Shown here piece after piece: positions 24,228 through 36,933 of a DNA stretch of 64,000 bases. Below the pieces are notes generated by a model. It had not been told where the DNA came from. It was given only the letters and a program-made list of their open reading frames with translations, and did no database searches. The DNA lies in assembly GCA_963971285.1 (NCBI GenBank), contig OZ020247.1, positions 8,080,614 through 8,144,613 of the forward strand, in the 5' to 3' direction. The stretch is from Astropecten irregularis. Its lineage: Eukaryota; Echinodermata; Asteroidea; Paxillosida; Astropectinidae. Position numbers and translations under genes: made by a program. Position 1 is the stretch's first letter. Every line of letters begins with the position of its first letter.

Positions 24228-24464
24228 ATTAAAATGACTTTTAGTTGAGTCAAAAATTTCACAGACCTCCGATCCAGACCTCGGCAATTTTATTTTGTAA
24301 ACATAACATTTTTTACATGTCCCAATAGAGGGCGCTGTCTAGGTTAAGATGAATAGTCGGGTATCGAGATATCTTTTCGCACAAACACAGTTAAAGAAGT
24401 CTAGTTAGCACCATACCAATCGTCTTCTTTGGTCAGCGTACGAAAGCTGAAAAACGCCGGCAAA
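24228..24464. promoter_or_regulatory. Shared CDIPT/UQCR10 divergent promoter region
   Basis: Only 237 bp separates the CDIPT start codon (minus) from the UQCR10 start codon (plus), so both 5' UTRs and core promoters must fit here unless an untranslated exon lies elsewhere. No clear TATA box. Pyrimidine-rich sequence just 5' of UQCR10 (CGTCTTCTTTGG) could mark its start region. Confidence 0.7.
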
Positions 24465-25291
24465 ATGTCGCTCACAAGAACCGTTTATAACGCTCTTTTT
24501 AGGAGAACATCGACGTTTGCTCTCTCAATAGTCGTCGGTGCTGTCTTCTTCGAAAGGATGTTCGATGTCGGAGGGGATGCGATCTACGACTACATAAACA
24601 GAGGCGTAAGTAATAAACTTCAACAGTCCACTTTACTGCATGTGGATATATAGGCCTACTGAAAAGCGTGTGACGCCCAAAAAGCGCCCAAATCGTCCAT
24701 TGGGTATGACACGATCGTGAATGGTGAATCAAACTCAATGTCTGAATTTTATTAAAGGTGTAAAGGACCATGGAAATATCAATTTTAATGGTTTCAACTT
24801 GTGGTGATTGTTAAGTTTGGGATTCCTCTGTGGTTTTTTCAACAATAATGCACAGCATGCGCCATGCGGGCTAACGGTAACGCCTAGCGGAGGGAGGTCC
24901 TGAACTTTACAATTCAATTGGGAATTGCCCAACCAAATGACCAACTTGTTTCCTTTGAAAACAATGCAAGTGTTGAAATCATTAGCGACTGATTGTTGCT
25001 TAAAGTTGCTTTCAATCACTTAGTCTCAAGAAAGTAAAATTAAAAAAGGAATACGTTTTCAAAATGAAACTTTGAAAGATGTACCATGGTTGGTTTAAAT
25101 GGCCTGTGCATGATGGGAAATATTCTACTGTGCAGTACAGTTATTTGAAGAAAAATCTTGACTATTAGATTTTCATTATCACACATGAACAATAATACTT
25201 TCTGATTACAATTTTTTCTCTTCCACAGAAACAATGGAAAGATATCAAAGGTAGCATCAAGCCAGCCGAGAGTGGAGATGATGACGAATGA
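24465..25291 (+). CDS. UQCR10: Cytochrome b-c1 complex subunit 9, 2 exons, complete
   Basis: Exons 24465-24605 and 25229-25291 give 67 residues, matching the ~63 of vertebrate UQCR10. The protein is a single-span subunit of respiratory complex III in the mitochondrial inner membrane. Family marks: LFRRTSTFAL near residue 11, a hydrophobic helix (SIVVGAVFFER) and DAIYDYINRGKQWKDIK at the C-terminal side. The donor (GGC|GTAAGT) and acceptor (TTCCACAG|AAA) keep frame. The tail is unusually acidic (ESGDDDE, then TGA). The start follows a CAAA context. It is divergent from CDIPT. Its intron holds a short MITE relic at about 24804-24925. Confidence 0.96.
24804..24925. repeat. MITE relic in the UQCR10 intron
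   Basis: The left ATTGTTAAGTTTGGGATTCC and right GGAGGTCCTGAACTTTACAAT are imperfect complements and resemble the termini of the 10993-11126 element. Confidence 0.55.
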
Positions 25292-28168
25292 TGAGTGATT
25301 GATAATCATGCTGCACCGTCTCTCAAACAAGAAATCCGATCCATCCTCCTTTCATCAAGCAAACCTCATCAGTAAAGCCAGCAACCTCATCAAGCAACCT
25401 CAACAGCTGATGACCCATGGCAGGATCATCGGCCCCGTAGTTTGTGGAACTCCTAGAGTGCTACCGAGTGAACCTTTGACGAGGACACCTATAAAGAACC
25501 TTGTGCATAATGCTCCTCTTCCAGAAGAAAACTTGTCAGCAGAACGCACCACCTTCGATCTGTTGCCTGTGATGTTTTTGCTTTTGAGTGATTTCAAGTT
25601 CAACTAAGAAATCATCACTCAAAGACATCAAGTCATTGCCTGATCTTGATAATCAAGGAGTAGTTCCGTAGAGCTGCTAATCTCACAAATTTGCTTCGTT
25701 TTCCCAAACATGTTAACCAAAGGCACCTTGCCAACCAAAATTCCTTGTGCACTACTGGTTCCCAGTTGTATTGCATGGCATGAAAAGTTACATTGGAACA
25801 TATTCCCAGCAGAGCAGCTCTACAGAATTAGCTCCCATGGTTTTTTAGGACCTTTTCTTTTTACATCCTAGGTCCAATCTATAAGATGATATTCACTTCT
25901 GTGACGTCTCAGAGGTCAACCATTTGAAAGCGAAACACACTTGGATACAAATGTAGACGACAAACTAGTGTGGATAACTATTCCATTTCAACAACCATGA
26001 TCAAATGCATACAGAAATGGCTCTTGGATCCAGACCCGGCCCATTAGTCCTTTTTCGTAGGGCGGGGTCTAATGGTCTAAACCATTTTATTTTGGAGGCG
26101 GGATGGGTTAACAAAATAATTCACTGGGCAAAAAAAATAACCTCAACATTGGTATTTAATATTATCATCATTGTAAAAACATAATTTGAAATGCAGATCA
26201 ATTCCTTGGTTGATAGAGATGTTGTTACAACCCGCAGCGTGTATTATCAAAGTTTTGAAAGGTATTAAATAGATTTTAATTACATGTACAAAGTCGGATG
26301 ATATGATTTGATAGTTTTGTTCCTGGTTGCTTATTATGAAATTGACACCGATAGTCCCGTTTAGTGAGACCAATCAGGGTTTCTTGAATGGTTTTTGTCA
26401 CCTCTAGACTCTTACTCGAAGCCACAAGGTTGTTAGTCCCAAATGTAATATAAAGGTTGTTATAAATTAGTTTGCATTTTGATTCGCAGAAATAAAGGTC
26501 ATTATTCACAAGATGGGAGCAGTACATTTATCCAGGATCTTTGATTTTATAACAGCCTTATTATAATGACACAGACTGGGTATACTGTATGTAATAAAAG
26601 ACATACTACTGGTGGTATCAACCTTGTAGTTCTGAGATTGTTAGTTCAGTTTTCAAATCGAAGAGTTTAACACGGCGTGCATTACTGTTAGTTGTATTCA
26701 CAGCTAAACCAGTATTTGCCATAGTGAGGGCTCCTACATTTATGTAGTGGTACATGTATCGAAGCACTAGTAAACACTGCCATGAAATAAATGTTGGGCT
26801 TTCTCGTACAATCCACATATTGTTAGACCCCGTATTAAATCTTTCCTTATTTAGGATTTACTCCACATCAAAGAATACCTGATGATATAATATAACTTGT
26901 GTGGTTTTATCCCTGATGCAATTTTGTGTTATCTTTTCCAATCCAAATTGCATTTGTCCGCCATTTACCAGAACAGAGATTTGGAAAATGCCGTGTAAGA
27001 TACTTGCTTGCAAGTCCAGTCCCATCTTGGTTAAGGAAGATTTATTATTCAGTTTGGAATATTAGAAATAAAGTTTGCTGAAGTTGTAAAACAGGTTATA
27101 GTTTCTATTGCACTCAAATTCCTTTAATAATACAGTCTACATTTTGTAAATGTTTGTCCGTATTCTTCAGCAAAATATCAAAAAATACAAGTAATAAACT
27201 GCTACAAACTGCTCATCAACCAAAATAATGACCTGAAATATACAAAATGCTTGGAATTAGGTAGGAGGGCCCGACCTTTCGATCCTAGCAAGATCTTCCT
27301 TAAAGTTAGCCTATAGAAAGATCCTGCAAGGATCGAAATATCAAGCCCTCCAAAGTACATGTAATTATAAAAAAATGTTGGTGTATAATTTTATTATGGA
27401 CAAATATCTAGCCGGGCATATTCATTGCACCCTTTGAGTGTTCTTTGCACCATTTCCGCTCCCTGGGGTAGATGATCTCTCGGAGGTATCAACCTGACAC
27501 AGGTGTTTCTTGAAGTAAGTGAATTGAAACAAAATCAACTCCACCCAGTCACAGCTACACATGTATTCCTGGGTGGGGAAAAAAATGCAAAGTTACTTGC
27601 TCAGGGACACAGGCAGGCATCTAGGAGCAAGTTCGATGAAGGAACAATGGAATAACCATTGGCTGATTCATGGCCTGCCTGCGCAATGGCACCCAAGTGC
27701 GAACGAACTCTAGTCGAACGGTGGTCAACTAGCAATGCGACATACGTATGTCGTCATGTCGTCTGATAAATATGCCGTCGATGGTTTCCTGACTTTCCTC
27801 TTTACTTTGCTAATACACGAGACTGCTGATTACCAGTGATGCAACCAGCCTCTAAGGTCTGGTTCCAAATAGTCGACTAGATTAGTCGGACCATCCTAGA
27901 CTAGTCAAAGTTCGGACTACGTTAGTCAGACTATGGTGAACCATAGCCCTTGCACTTGCTCTAGATTGTCACAACCTGGCTCAAACCTGCAATCCATAGA
28001 ATTCACTGCGAGATTACACCTGGATTCATCACCGATGTTTCTCCGAACAAGGAAGCTGTGGCCAGCGACCAATCAATCCTCGGTGCCTGGTTTATACCAC
28101 CCTCATCTTTCAAAAAGTCCAGTTGAAAAGGCATCCGGGTCAAAGTTCATCGAGAAGTACAATGAAGG
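25292..28168. other. Intergenic between UQCR10 and SLX1 (convergent 3' ends)
   Basis: The UQCR10 3' UTR should begin here; AATAAA candidates occur at about 26493, 26591 and 27068. A degenerate copy of the 1,344-bp-unit segment with its hairpin lies at 27185-27347. AGTCGACTAGATTAGTCGGA-type short repeats occur near 27870-27930. No other gene recognised. Confidence 0.6.
27185..27347. repeat. Degenerate relative of the 1,344-unit hairpin segment
   Basis: ACAAGTAATAAACTGCTACA and GACCTGAAATATACAAAATGC parallel the sequence before each tandem-unit hairpin. GGAGGGCCCGACCTTTCGATCC and GGATCGAAATATCAAGCCCTCC form a weaker hairpin. Confidence 0.8.
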
Positions 28169-31100
28169 TCAAGGGTCACTACTCATTCTCAAATCTTCTG
28201 CCCAGTGGTCATCTGTATCATTTTCCTGCATCACAAATAAAGAACAAAATTCATTTCCAGGAACACATCCCAATGAGTCAAGCCATGCCCTGTGGAACTG
28301 AGGGCGTTTACGGAACAGAGGCTCAGGCTCAGGCTCCAGCTCTGTCAACCATATGCTGAAAAATTACATTGAAGCTGAAGCTCTGTTGTCCTTTTTAAAC
28401 TAGAGAGTCTACTTTGGAACCACAGCCAAAAGCCTCAATTTTGATACCCGTTATGTCAGAATGGATTCACAAAATGGAGCCTGAGCCTGAGGTGGAGCTG
28501 GAGCCTCCGTATCGTAAACGCCCATAGAAATGAGAGAAGAGCATAGAGATATATTAAAATTACTAGAGCGCTAGCTCTGCGTTCTCCGTGAGTAGACGTT
28601 TTGAAGCCGTCTGGGCGCAGTCATTTTGAATTTGTGTGCGTGTCTGTGGAACAAGAACACTTTGACTGGAATGCCTTTCGAAGAGTGTAATTTATATGCA
28701 ACGCTCAAGTATGCACGAACGGTACCTAGCGCGTCTTTTTGACGCATGCAATCATTGCGTGACTGAAGTGCAGATCGTGTGCGCGCACGATCCTAAATGA
28801 AACGCGCATTTACCGAGGGTGCGTCGGATTTCGGGCATATTTGGCTTCGATGACGCACCCGTATATAGAACACAACGCAGTATGCAAATGAACGTACAAA
28901 AAACGTACACAATTGTGGGCTTTCCATAGGTTTGTGACTTTGTGCACAAACATGGATGCGCCCAGCAGGCATCACTTTCTACACGGAGCTAGCGCTCTAG
29001 TAATTTTAATACAGCTCTATGGAGAAGAGGTACTTCAAATGTCTTCTTAATGCATCACACAATTTGCGACAATTTTCAGACTGTAGAGGGCAGCAAACAA
29101 TGTTTCAAATCATGCCTGCCGATGAATTGAGGCCAATAAAAAAAAACTCACCTCTGATGCTGAAAGGTTAGAATAGAATCCCTCCTTCTTTCGAATCAGA
29201 TCGCCCCACAGAATGTTGCGTTTGCAGACAGGGCAGTCTCCATCCACCGGCACCAAGAAGTCCTGGCCGGAGTGCTTGAGGAATTTGCCGGCCAGGCAGA
29301 TCATGTGGGCCACCATGGAACACTGAGGATGCACACAGGTCAGCGTCGTCTCTGTCTGAGAATAGCAAAGTAATCACTGAAGCTGAATAAAAATCCTCAC
29401 TTCTCTTTCATCAACCCTGCCCTTATTTCTTTGTGATTTCCCGGCCTAGTGGCATGCTTTTCCTGTTTTGCTCTGGATCTGGATGGACGCTCTTTCCCCT
29501 TTTGTTCTGCTCTTCTCATCCATTATCTGGTTTTCAGTTTGAACTTCCATCATTAAAGGTAGTATCATACTTTGGTAAGAAACCAAAACAGAAACGTTCA
29601 CAGATTTACCTATAACTTACAGGGTATGAAAATGGCGGTGGTTGAAACCTACCGTTTAAATTTTTCCGCCTGAAATGGTGTATTTATCCAGAAATTGGTA
29701 AAACAACGATCGAAATCTTTTTGATCTTTTAAAAGATCAAAAATAAAGACAAAAGACTTCAGAAATACTGTGGCCGTTTTTCAAGATTTTCATAAAGTGG
29801 GCACTGTATGGGACTGAAATTTTCACAGATGACTGTGACTGTATCTTCCTTGATTTTTATGCCCATGAATCTGTACTTCTTTGACAAAAACCAAAGTATG
29901 ATACTACCTTTAAGCCTTTGGGAAGATCCTGCTTGGATCAGAAGGTCAGGACCTTGTTAGGCTGAGCATTACAATAAAACCAAGTCTCTCCAACAGGGGC
30001 TGACCCAAGGTTGGAGTTTAGATTTTTATATTGGCATTGTCTTGTAACAGGAAAACATGAAAGCAGCTAGTTATTGCCACTTGGTATCTTAAAACATTGA
30101 CTGGTCATTTCAGTTTCAATTACTAAAGCTGTCGCAGTTTGTGTCCATACCTGTAATCTTTTCAAGCAGACGTCGCATCGTTTACTGGCCTTCTGTGTCA
30201 TTCTGATTAGATCGTCATCACTGCCTTCATCTGTTAGCCTCCCGGCAGAATCTTGGCTCGTTCCCTGGACCTCCTTCTCGCCATCTTTCTTCTTTTTGCC
30301 CTTCCTGGTGGCAGGTTTCTTCCGTTTTGAGTGCATCTGGTTAAAAATGAAATATTGACAAGTGTCTGACATGATGGACAACTTCCTATTCATCATGCAT
30401 TTTTCGCTCAGTTTTCAAATATTCAGATTGACTGCGAGATGATTCAAATTCAATTAAATTAAATTAAGAGGTAATTTCATACTTTGGTTTTTGTTTTGGT
30501 TTTGAAATGCAGATTCATGGGCACAAATATCAAGGAAGATACAATAACAGTCATCTGTGAAATTCTCAGTGCCCACTTTTAGAGAAAACAGTGAAAAATG
30601 GCCATGGTATTTTAAATATATTCCCCATTATTTTTTTATCTTCCGAAAATCAAAATTGTTTTTGGTCATTGGAATTACTCTTTTCTGGATCAATACAGTA
30701 TTTCAGGCAGACAAATGTTAACGGTATGCTTCTACCATCGACATCTTTGTGTTTCGGTATGCTACCAAAGTATGATAGTGCCTTTAATTGACAATCCTAC
30801 CAAGAATTCATAGAGGATGTTTAAAGGTAGTATCATACTTTGTTAAGAAACCAAAATTTTTTGACCTTTTAAAAGATCAAAAATAAAAGAGAAAAGACTT
30901 AATAAATACTGTGGCTGTTTTTCACTATTTTCTCAAAAAGTGGGCACCGTATGGAACTGAAATCTTTCACAGATGACTGTTACTGTATCTCTCTTGATAT
31001 TTCTGCCCATGAATCTGTATTTCTTTGATAAAAACCAAAGTATGATAGTACCTTTAGTTGACAATCCTACCAAGAATGCACAAAGGATGTTTAATATGAG

Positions 31101-32894
31101 AGGTACCTTGATACAAGTTACAGGTCCAAATGCAATAGGCATGTGAATGGGTGGCTGCAGACCGTCCTCGAAGGCGCTCATGTGCTCCTGTTTCAACCAC
31201 TGGATGGTCAGTGGCAGGCGTGACCAGGGTCCCACCTTCAGCATGTTGGACATGACACGCAGGTCAAACAGGTACTTCTTCTCTTTTTTTCGCTTGCCGG
31301 GGACGTGCTTGAGGCGGGTGCAGAGCTTTGGATGCTGCCAGGCCCACTCAAACTGACCAGAGGAAGACAAATCAAATGATTATAGGTTAATTTATACAGG
31401 CATGCAACTTTTCCTCGGATCAGCTGATTTCCTCTTTTTTCACTTCACTCTTATGCCATTGAAAAGTGAAAAACACTGTACAAAATATGGTCAAGATGGG
31501 AATTTCCTCTTTTTTTGTTAAGTTCAAGTTGCATGCCTGTTTATAAAGATGCATCCTTGTATTGGAGGACACTATAAAGCACCAATCAAGGAGACTGATA
31601 GGGCCTTTATGAAACGGAGGCAGAGGGGGTTACAATCCCCCCCTCCCAGCTTTTTCACTTTTTATATATAAAAAATTATTTTGTGCACAAACGTAAGTAC
31701 GACCCAGCTAAGGGATCATACCCCAGGTCTGAGGACGTGTCTACACTACTGTGTATTTCTCATGTATTTGATGATTGATCAATCATAGCAATTAGAGTCT
31801 GCATTGCAAATGTACTAATTTTAGCAAAATTGTTGCCAAGTTTCAGGATAAAACCGCACTGACTGATATCATTCAACCTACATTCAAAGCAAATAATAGA
31901 CCTACTTAAAACTCACCATTAATGCTGACGACTTGTTAGGAAAGCCATATACAATGAGAACCATTTCCCTGCAAGAAAAATAAAGAGACCCATTATTTTC
32001 CAAATTAGGTAAAGATGACACATAAATATGAGAAGAAATTGTAAAAGTTAGAGGCATTAGAGAAGAGTAACGGAGGAAGCCAGAGGAAGCATATATGAAA
32101 AATGCTCCGTGGATTACAAAATCACACTTTACAAAGGGGAAGAGTTCCACTGAGAGACAGACATTACTTTGACAATCACACGTGCTGTGCACCGTAAATA
32201 AACTTGGGAAAAATTCCACTGACGACCATCACTTGTCCACAACTCTATGGAACCAGCAGATAGAGGGGCTTTTGAGATAAATGGCTGCCGCTGTATTCCA
32301 AGTGTATCGTTTGAAGGTAAAAAACCCACTCACTTTTGAGATGCAACCCCAGTGTTACACAGTCTGGTTTCTACTCTGACATTTTGAATACTCTTGATCT
32401 GTTGGGTCTGGCGCGATCAGACGGGCTGTTTTCAAGTTTGCAAGAAGCACGTAAGAAAATTGCAAATCGCTCATCCCCGGGACGAACTCACCCCGGAGCC
32501 ACCCGGCCTGGGGTGAAGAGTTTTCAACTCTGGTCCCGAGAAGGGTTGAATTGACCCTGGAGAAAAGGCAATCTCAGGGGTGGCTCAGGGATGGCTCGGG
32601 GGTGATGGAGGGGTGAACATTTCAAGTGGGAATCGTGAGCAGACCGCTCATGCCACTGTGTGGCAGTTCAACTTTTTTTGGGAAAGTCACAAAACAGTCA
32701 AATACAATGAGTTTCATTTACCAAGGCCCTTTACCGCTAGTGCGTTTGGCTCCACCAAACTTGCTCCCCTTGTTATGCTGCATTATCCTGCGTCTTGGGT
32801 CCACTGTGAAACCGATGTAAGTTCTGCCTTTGAAGTCCGGGTTCAAGTTTAGCAACAGATAACAGCCAAAAAAATTCTCGATTTCGACGACCAT
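28169..32894 (-). CDS. SLX1: Structure-specific endonuclease subunit SLX1, 6 exons, complete
   Basis: Exons: 32722-32894, 31917-31968, 31107-31352, 30151-30336, 29152-29355, 28169-28225, giving 305 residues (human about 275). SLX1 is the nuclease of the SLX1-SLX4 complex that cuts branched DNA such as Holliday junctions. The GIY-YIG domain comes first: GCYLL (residues 10-14), TYIGFT (25-30), arginines 34-36 and QHN, then FEWAWQ with Glu77 at the start of exon 3. A basic linker ([14 protein letters not shown]) follows. The C-terminal RING-like zinc finger is split over exons 4 and 5: CDVC, then CVHPQC, HMIC and CPVC, ending NILWGDLI. The last exon ends HWAEDL, like family members. All phases agree. 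Several family T MITEs sit in its introns. Confidence 0.97.
28301..28523. repeat. Foldback with GGGCGTTTACG termini
   Basis: The left GGGCGTTTACGGAACAGAGG continues into AGGCTCAGGCTC. The right has GAGCCTGAGCCTGAGG and then CGTAAACGCCC. The interior (ACAGCCAAAAGCCTCAATTT) recurs at about 38815-38880 and, more diverged, at 37680-37770. It lies in the last SLX1 intron, 3' side of exon 29152-29355. Confidence 0.75.
28541..29021. mobile_element. About 480-bp element with about 30-40-bp TIRs
   Basis: The left ATTAAAATTACTAGAGCGCT continues AGCTC; the right GAGCTAGCGCTCTAGTAATT continues TTAAT. The interior is CpG-containing and noncoding. It lies in the last SLX1 intron. Confidence 0.85.
29551..29914 (+). 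mobile_element. TTAA-flanked MITE (family T), copy 5
   Basis: Full-length: TTAAAGGTAGTATCATACTT at the left and AAGTATGATACTACCTTTAA at the right. The interior includes GATCTTTTAAAAGATC. Confidence 0.9.
30464..30787 (-). mobile_element. TTAA-type MITE (family T), copy 6
   Basis: TTAAGAGGTAATTTCATACT at the left and AAAGTATGATAGTGCCTTTAA at the right. Reversed and diverged (ATCTTCCGAAAATC in place of the central palindrome). Confidence 0.8.
30821..31056 (+). mobile_element. TTAA-type MITE (family T), copy 7, internally deleted
   Basis: Ends are TTAAAGGTAGTATCATACTT and AAAGTATGATAGTACCTTTA. About 130 bp between the left end and TTTTGACCTTTTAAAAGATC is missing. Its right flank repeats the right flank of copy 6. 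Confidence 0.85.
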
Positions 32895-33006
32895 GATTAT
32901 TGCGTGCAGTTCAGTTCAAAGATTGTTTTGAAGAAGCACGCCCTCATGCGACGATTGTGATCGCATTGCCTTTCACTGACTAAAGGGGGCCAATTTCATA
33001 AAACTG

Positions 33007-33375
33007 TTAAAAGGTAGTATCATATTTGGTAAGAAACCAAAACAGAAATGTTCACAGATTTACGTATAACTTACAGGATATGAAGATTGTGGTGGTAGAA
33101 ACATAACGTTAAAATTGTTCCGCCTGAAATGGTGTATTTATCCAGAAATTAGTAAAACAACGACCGAACTTCTCTTTGATCTTTTAAAAGATCAAAAATA
33201 AAAGAGAAAAGACTTAAGAAATGCTGTGGCTGTTTTTCGCTGTGTTTTCTCAAAAAGTGGGCACCGTATGGGACTGAAATGTTCACAGATGACTGTTACT
33301 GTATCTGTCTTGATACTTTTGCCCCTATGAATCTGTATTTCTTTGATAAATACCAAAGTATGATATTACCTTTAA
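33007..33375 (+). mobile_element. TTAA-type MITE (family T), copy 8
   Basis: TTAAAAGGTAGTATCATATT at the left and CAAAGTATGATATTACCTTT at the right, with a full interior including GATCTTTTAAAAGATC. Confidence 0.9.
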
Positions 33376-33443
33376 AAAAAAAATCTGTATAGGTTTTTCT
33401 ATCTTAATTAAGATAGAAAAACCTATACAGATTTTTTTTTTTT
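33374..33443. repeat. Perfect palindrome abutting MITE copy 8
   Basis: AATCTGTATAGGTTTTTCTA followed by TCTTAATTAAGA and the exact complement TAGAAAAACCTATACAGATT, closed by A- and T-runs. It begins at the right end of the MITE. Confidence 0.9.
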
Positions 33444-34803
33444 AATATAGTTCCGAAGTGTAAAAACAACGTTAAAGGGGGAAGTGTTTTTTCATTGCAC
33501 AATACAATACATTATCTAAAGCAATCAATTTTGTGTTTGTTTTGGGTTCACTGCGAGTACAAAATTCACGTAGCAAAATAAAATATTCGCGACCAGGTAG
33601 TCGCGGCCATTATAGAGTATAAAAGCTCGACAGATTAAATGTTATTTTATAATATCGAATTGAAATGAATTAAATGATTGGTTTTCGTTAATTCGTTAGT
33701 TTGTTTGTTCAAGTCGGACGTCGTGTTAACTTGTAAAGGAAAGATAACAATATTTAATAGGCCTATAAAGACTTGCAAAATGCTTGGCAGTTAGTATTAA
33801 AAGACTCATCGTTGCCAATGAGTGTATTTCCTATGCACATGCACAGAACAAAGCTTCGGGTAGATAGAAACGAAAAAAGTGATGGCTAGAACTGTAATAT
33901 ATTTTATCATCTGCACTGGCACCATAAAAAGGGTTCATACATAACTTTGTTTAATTTTATCTATATACTGACAACACGAACCGATGGTGTTGATTTCTTT
34001 TCATGATCTGGGGGGGGGGGGTGATTGGTGATTTGGTGTCCTATGCGAGGGAGCGAAGCGACCGAGCCGGTGGAGGCTGTGGGAGGTGGGATATCCCCCT
34101 CCCAAACCAGGGACTCTTTAAATAAAAACAGAGTCGAAAAGTCGCATTTTAGAGCATTTAAAAACGATATTCAGAAGAATTAAACATGTGTAGTATAAAT
34201 TCACTGCGAAGACACACAAAGCAAGAAGGATCATGTAATATTTCTATACAATAAACTTGAATGACATTCGACAACAAAATATTGGGGGGGGGGGGTGATA
34301 ATACACGCCAACCCCCACCTCAAATATTGGAAGATATATCCCCCCGGATCGACACCCATGACACGAACGGTATGATTTAATTTGCAAAACGTTAGACAAA
34401 TTTTAGTTCATATCAGCACAGGGCATAATTAAAAATAATTACTTAAATTATCATACCATAATCATGATGAATCTATAGGCCTACCAAATTTCAAAGCAGA
34501 AAATAAAAGTTTTAATAAAAAAATTTTTTTTTCACTTTCCGCAGAATATGAGCGCAAATTAGGCGGAGGAAATTATATTAATTAATTCCCCCAGTCACGC
34601 TCAGTATTTATTCATTCATTGCACCTTGTGTGCGGATAGCACGCACATTTCAACCTTGAATCGTAAGCGGTGAAGTACATTGACACCGTAATGATAACTA
34701 ACATGCCTAAAGGGCTGTTCAATAATGCCTACAGCAAACCCTTCTTCCTGCCTTGTAGACCCATTATTATGTAGCATGTGTTTATAGGATGAACCGGTGT
34801 TGT

Positions 34804-35182
34804 ATTAAAGGTAGTATCATACTTTGGTAAGACACCAAAACAGAAAATGTTCACAGATTTACGTTTAACTTACAGGGTATGAAGATGATGGTGATAGAAA
34901 CATACCGCTAAAGTTTTTCCGCCTGAAATGGTGTATTTAACCAGAAATTAGTAAAACAATGAGCAAAAATCTTTTCGATCTTTCAAAAGATCAACAATAA
35001 AAGAGAAAAGACTGAAGAAATACTGTGGTCGTTTTTCACTGCTTTCTCACAAAATGGGCACCGTATGTGACTGAAACTTTCACAGATGACTGTTACTGTA
35101 TGTTACTGTATCGTCCTTGATATTTTCGCAAATGAATCTGTATTTCTTTGACAAAAACAAAATGTATGATATTACCTTTAAA
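34804..35182 (+). mobile_element. TTAA-flanked MITE (family T), copy 9
   Basis: TTAAAGGTAGTATCATACTT at the left; ATGTATGATATTACCTTTAA at the right. The tandem duplication TACTGTATG/TACTGTATC occurs near 35096-35111. Confidence 0.9.
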
Positions 35183-36933
35183 GGCGAAATGCCATTTTTG
35201 ATACAGGAATTTGAATTTTCGACTTAAGAAACTCAAATTAGGCCTATTCATCTTACGAATCGGTTGCAGCCAATATTAATCATTACTATTGCTCCTTCGC
35301 TTGCAAAACAAGGGTTAACCCTGCCAGATTTTGAGAAGTATATAAACACATAATCCAAACAATGTCATTATTGGTTTTTAATCATTATTTTAATGGAAGA
35401 TTCGAATTAACAAACGTACCAGATAAAATATTCCTTGTGATATTCATGCCATTTGCCGAGATTCATACCATACTGAAATCTAGGCAGTTCGTGGTATTTG
35501 TCTGTTTTTCTCTTGCGGCGAAGGCAGAAGATCAAGACGTATAATGCTTGCACACTTTTGACATCTTAGTACTCAGATTCTAAATCCGGTTCATTTCCAG
35601 GGAAAGAAAGTTACTTATCCGTTGCAAAATCGACCCACAGTACAGTGCGACTTTGGATGTCTGAAAGTGGGTCGGGGCAAGTACTCACGCTTTTGCTTTT
35701 TTCCTTTTAGGTGAAATGAGTAAAAATGAATCCGATGCGTTAACTGACATGTTGACGCAAGTCGCCCGAGGGGCTGCGTTTTGGCAAGTCCAAACCAACC
35801 GTGAACATAATTTCTGCATTGGTTATTGGTCTGGCGTTTTGGCGTGTTTACACTATACACGGTCAGTGCCTTCACAATAATATTCGCCTAATAACTGGCC
35901 TGCAACGACCAGCGAAACACCAATAATACTGTATGAACTCGGTCAAGTCAGTAGCTAGCTACCGAAATACAATGACCAGTATTCCCCCACAAAGAGGCAC
36001 TGAAATCCAGTCATTGGAGGAAAACTTTGACGAAAAAATGGTCAGTGGGGATTTATCCAATCAAATTTAGTCTTATATGAATGGAAAGAACATTTCTTCA
36101 TCTTTTTAAAACCGCTACCCCAGCGTGATCCGATCCTGGGTTCTCAAGATACGTTGAGATAAACAACCAAAGGTATGTTTAAAACGGCCATTTTTCGTCT
36201 CGCCCCATAGGCAAGTGCCTCATACCCATGATGAGAAAAATGATCAGTGGGTTTTCTGTTTTTCTTAGTGAGACATAATATGGACTTAAAGCCAAAAGAA
36301 TGAATTTTCATAATCTGCAATCCCCAGATTTGTACAACTTTCCGTTGATTTAGTGTAAAAATGGGCTTTGTTTGTGGTCATTTCCCCACGTTAAAGCTTG
36401 TGTACCGGTGGAGCAGATGCGCGCTAGTTTTCATTTGTTTGAATTTCACATTGATTCATATACCACTGGAACAGAAGACATTATATCAAGGTGGACCCAG
36501 TGATGTCAGTGTTACATATTAAATGACTCCGAAGAAGAAAAATGACCAATATTTGAGAAACTCTATCTGCAGCAGCTTGAGCTTGACATTTTAATCAACA
36601 ATACGAAAAAATCACTTTACAGAGGACTGAATGTAAACTTAATAAATCTTATTCCAATACAGTACTGACAATTCAAATAATATTGATACATTCCCTTAAA
36701 CCTATGGTATAATAATTATAACATTCTGACCAACATTACACAGTTATTATGTTGACATTGCATGGGTTAAACATGGGTAAAAATAGTAAACTCCTTACAA
36801 TTTTGTCATTGCTCATAAATTATTTCTGATGTTTTCGTGACTGCAATTAGGTCATTTATAACTGTCTTTAATTATTTTAAAGAAAATTGATATAAAAACT
36901 TATTATTAAGCATTTTATTGTTATATCAGCCGG

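Noticed and set aside
27933..28359. Plus-strand frames of 78-122 codons
   Set aside because: They overlap the last SLX1 exon in antisense and a foldback repeat.
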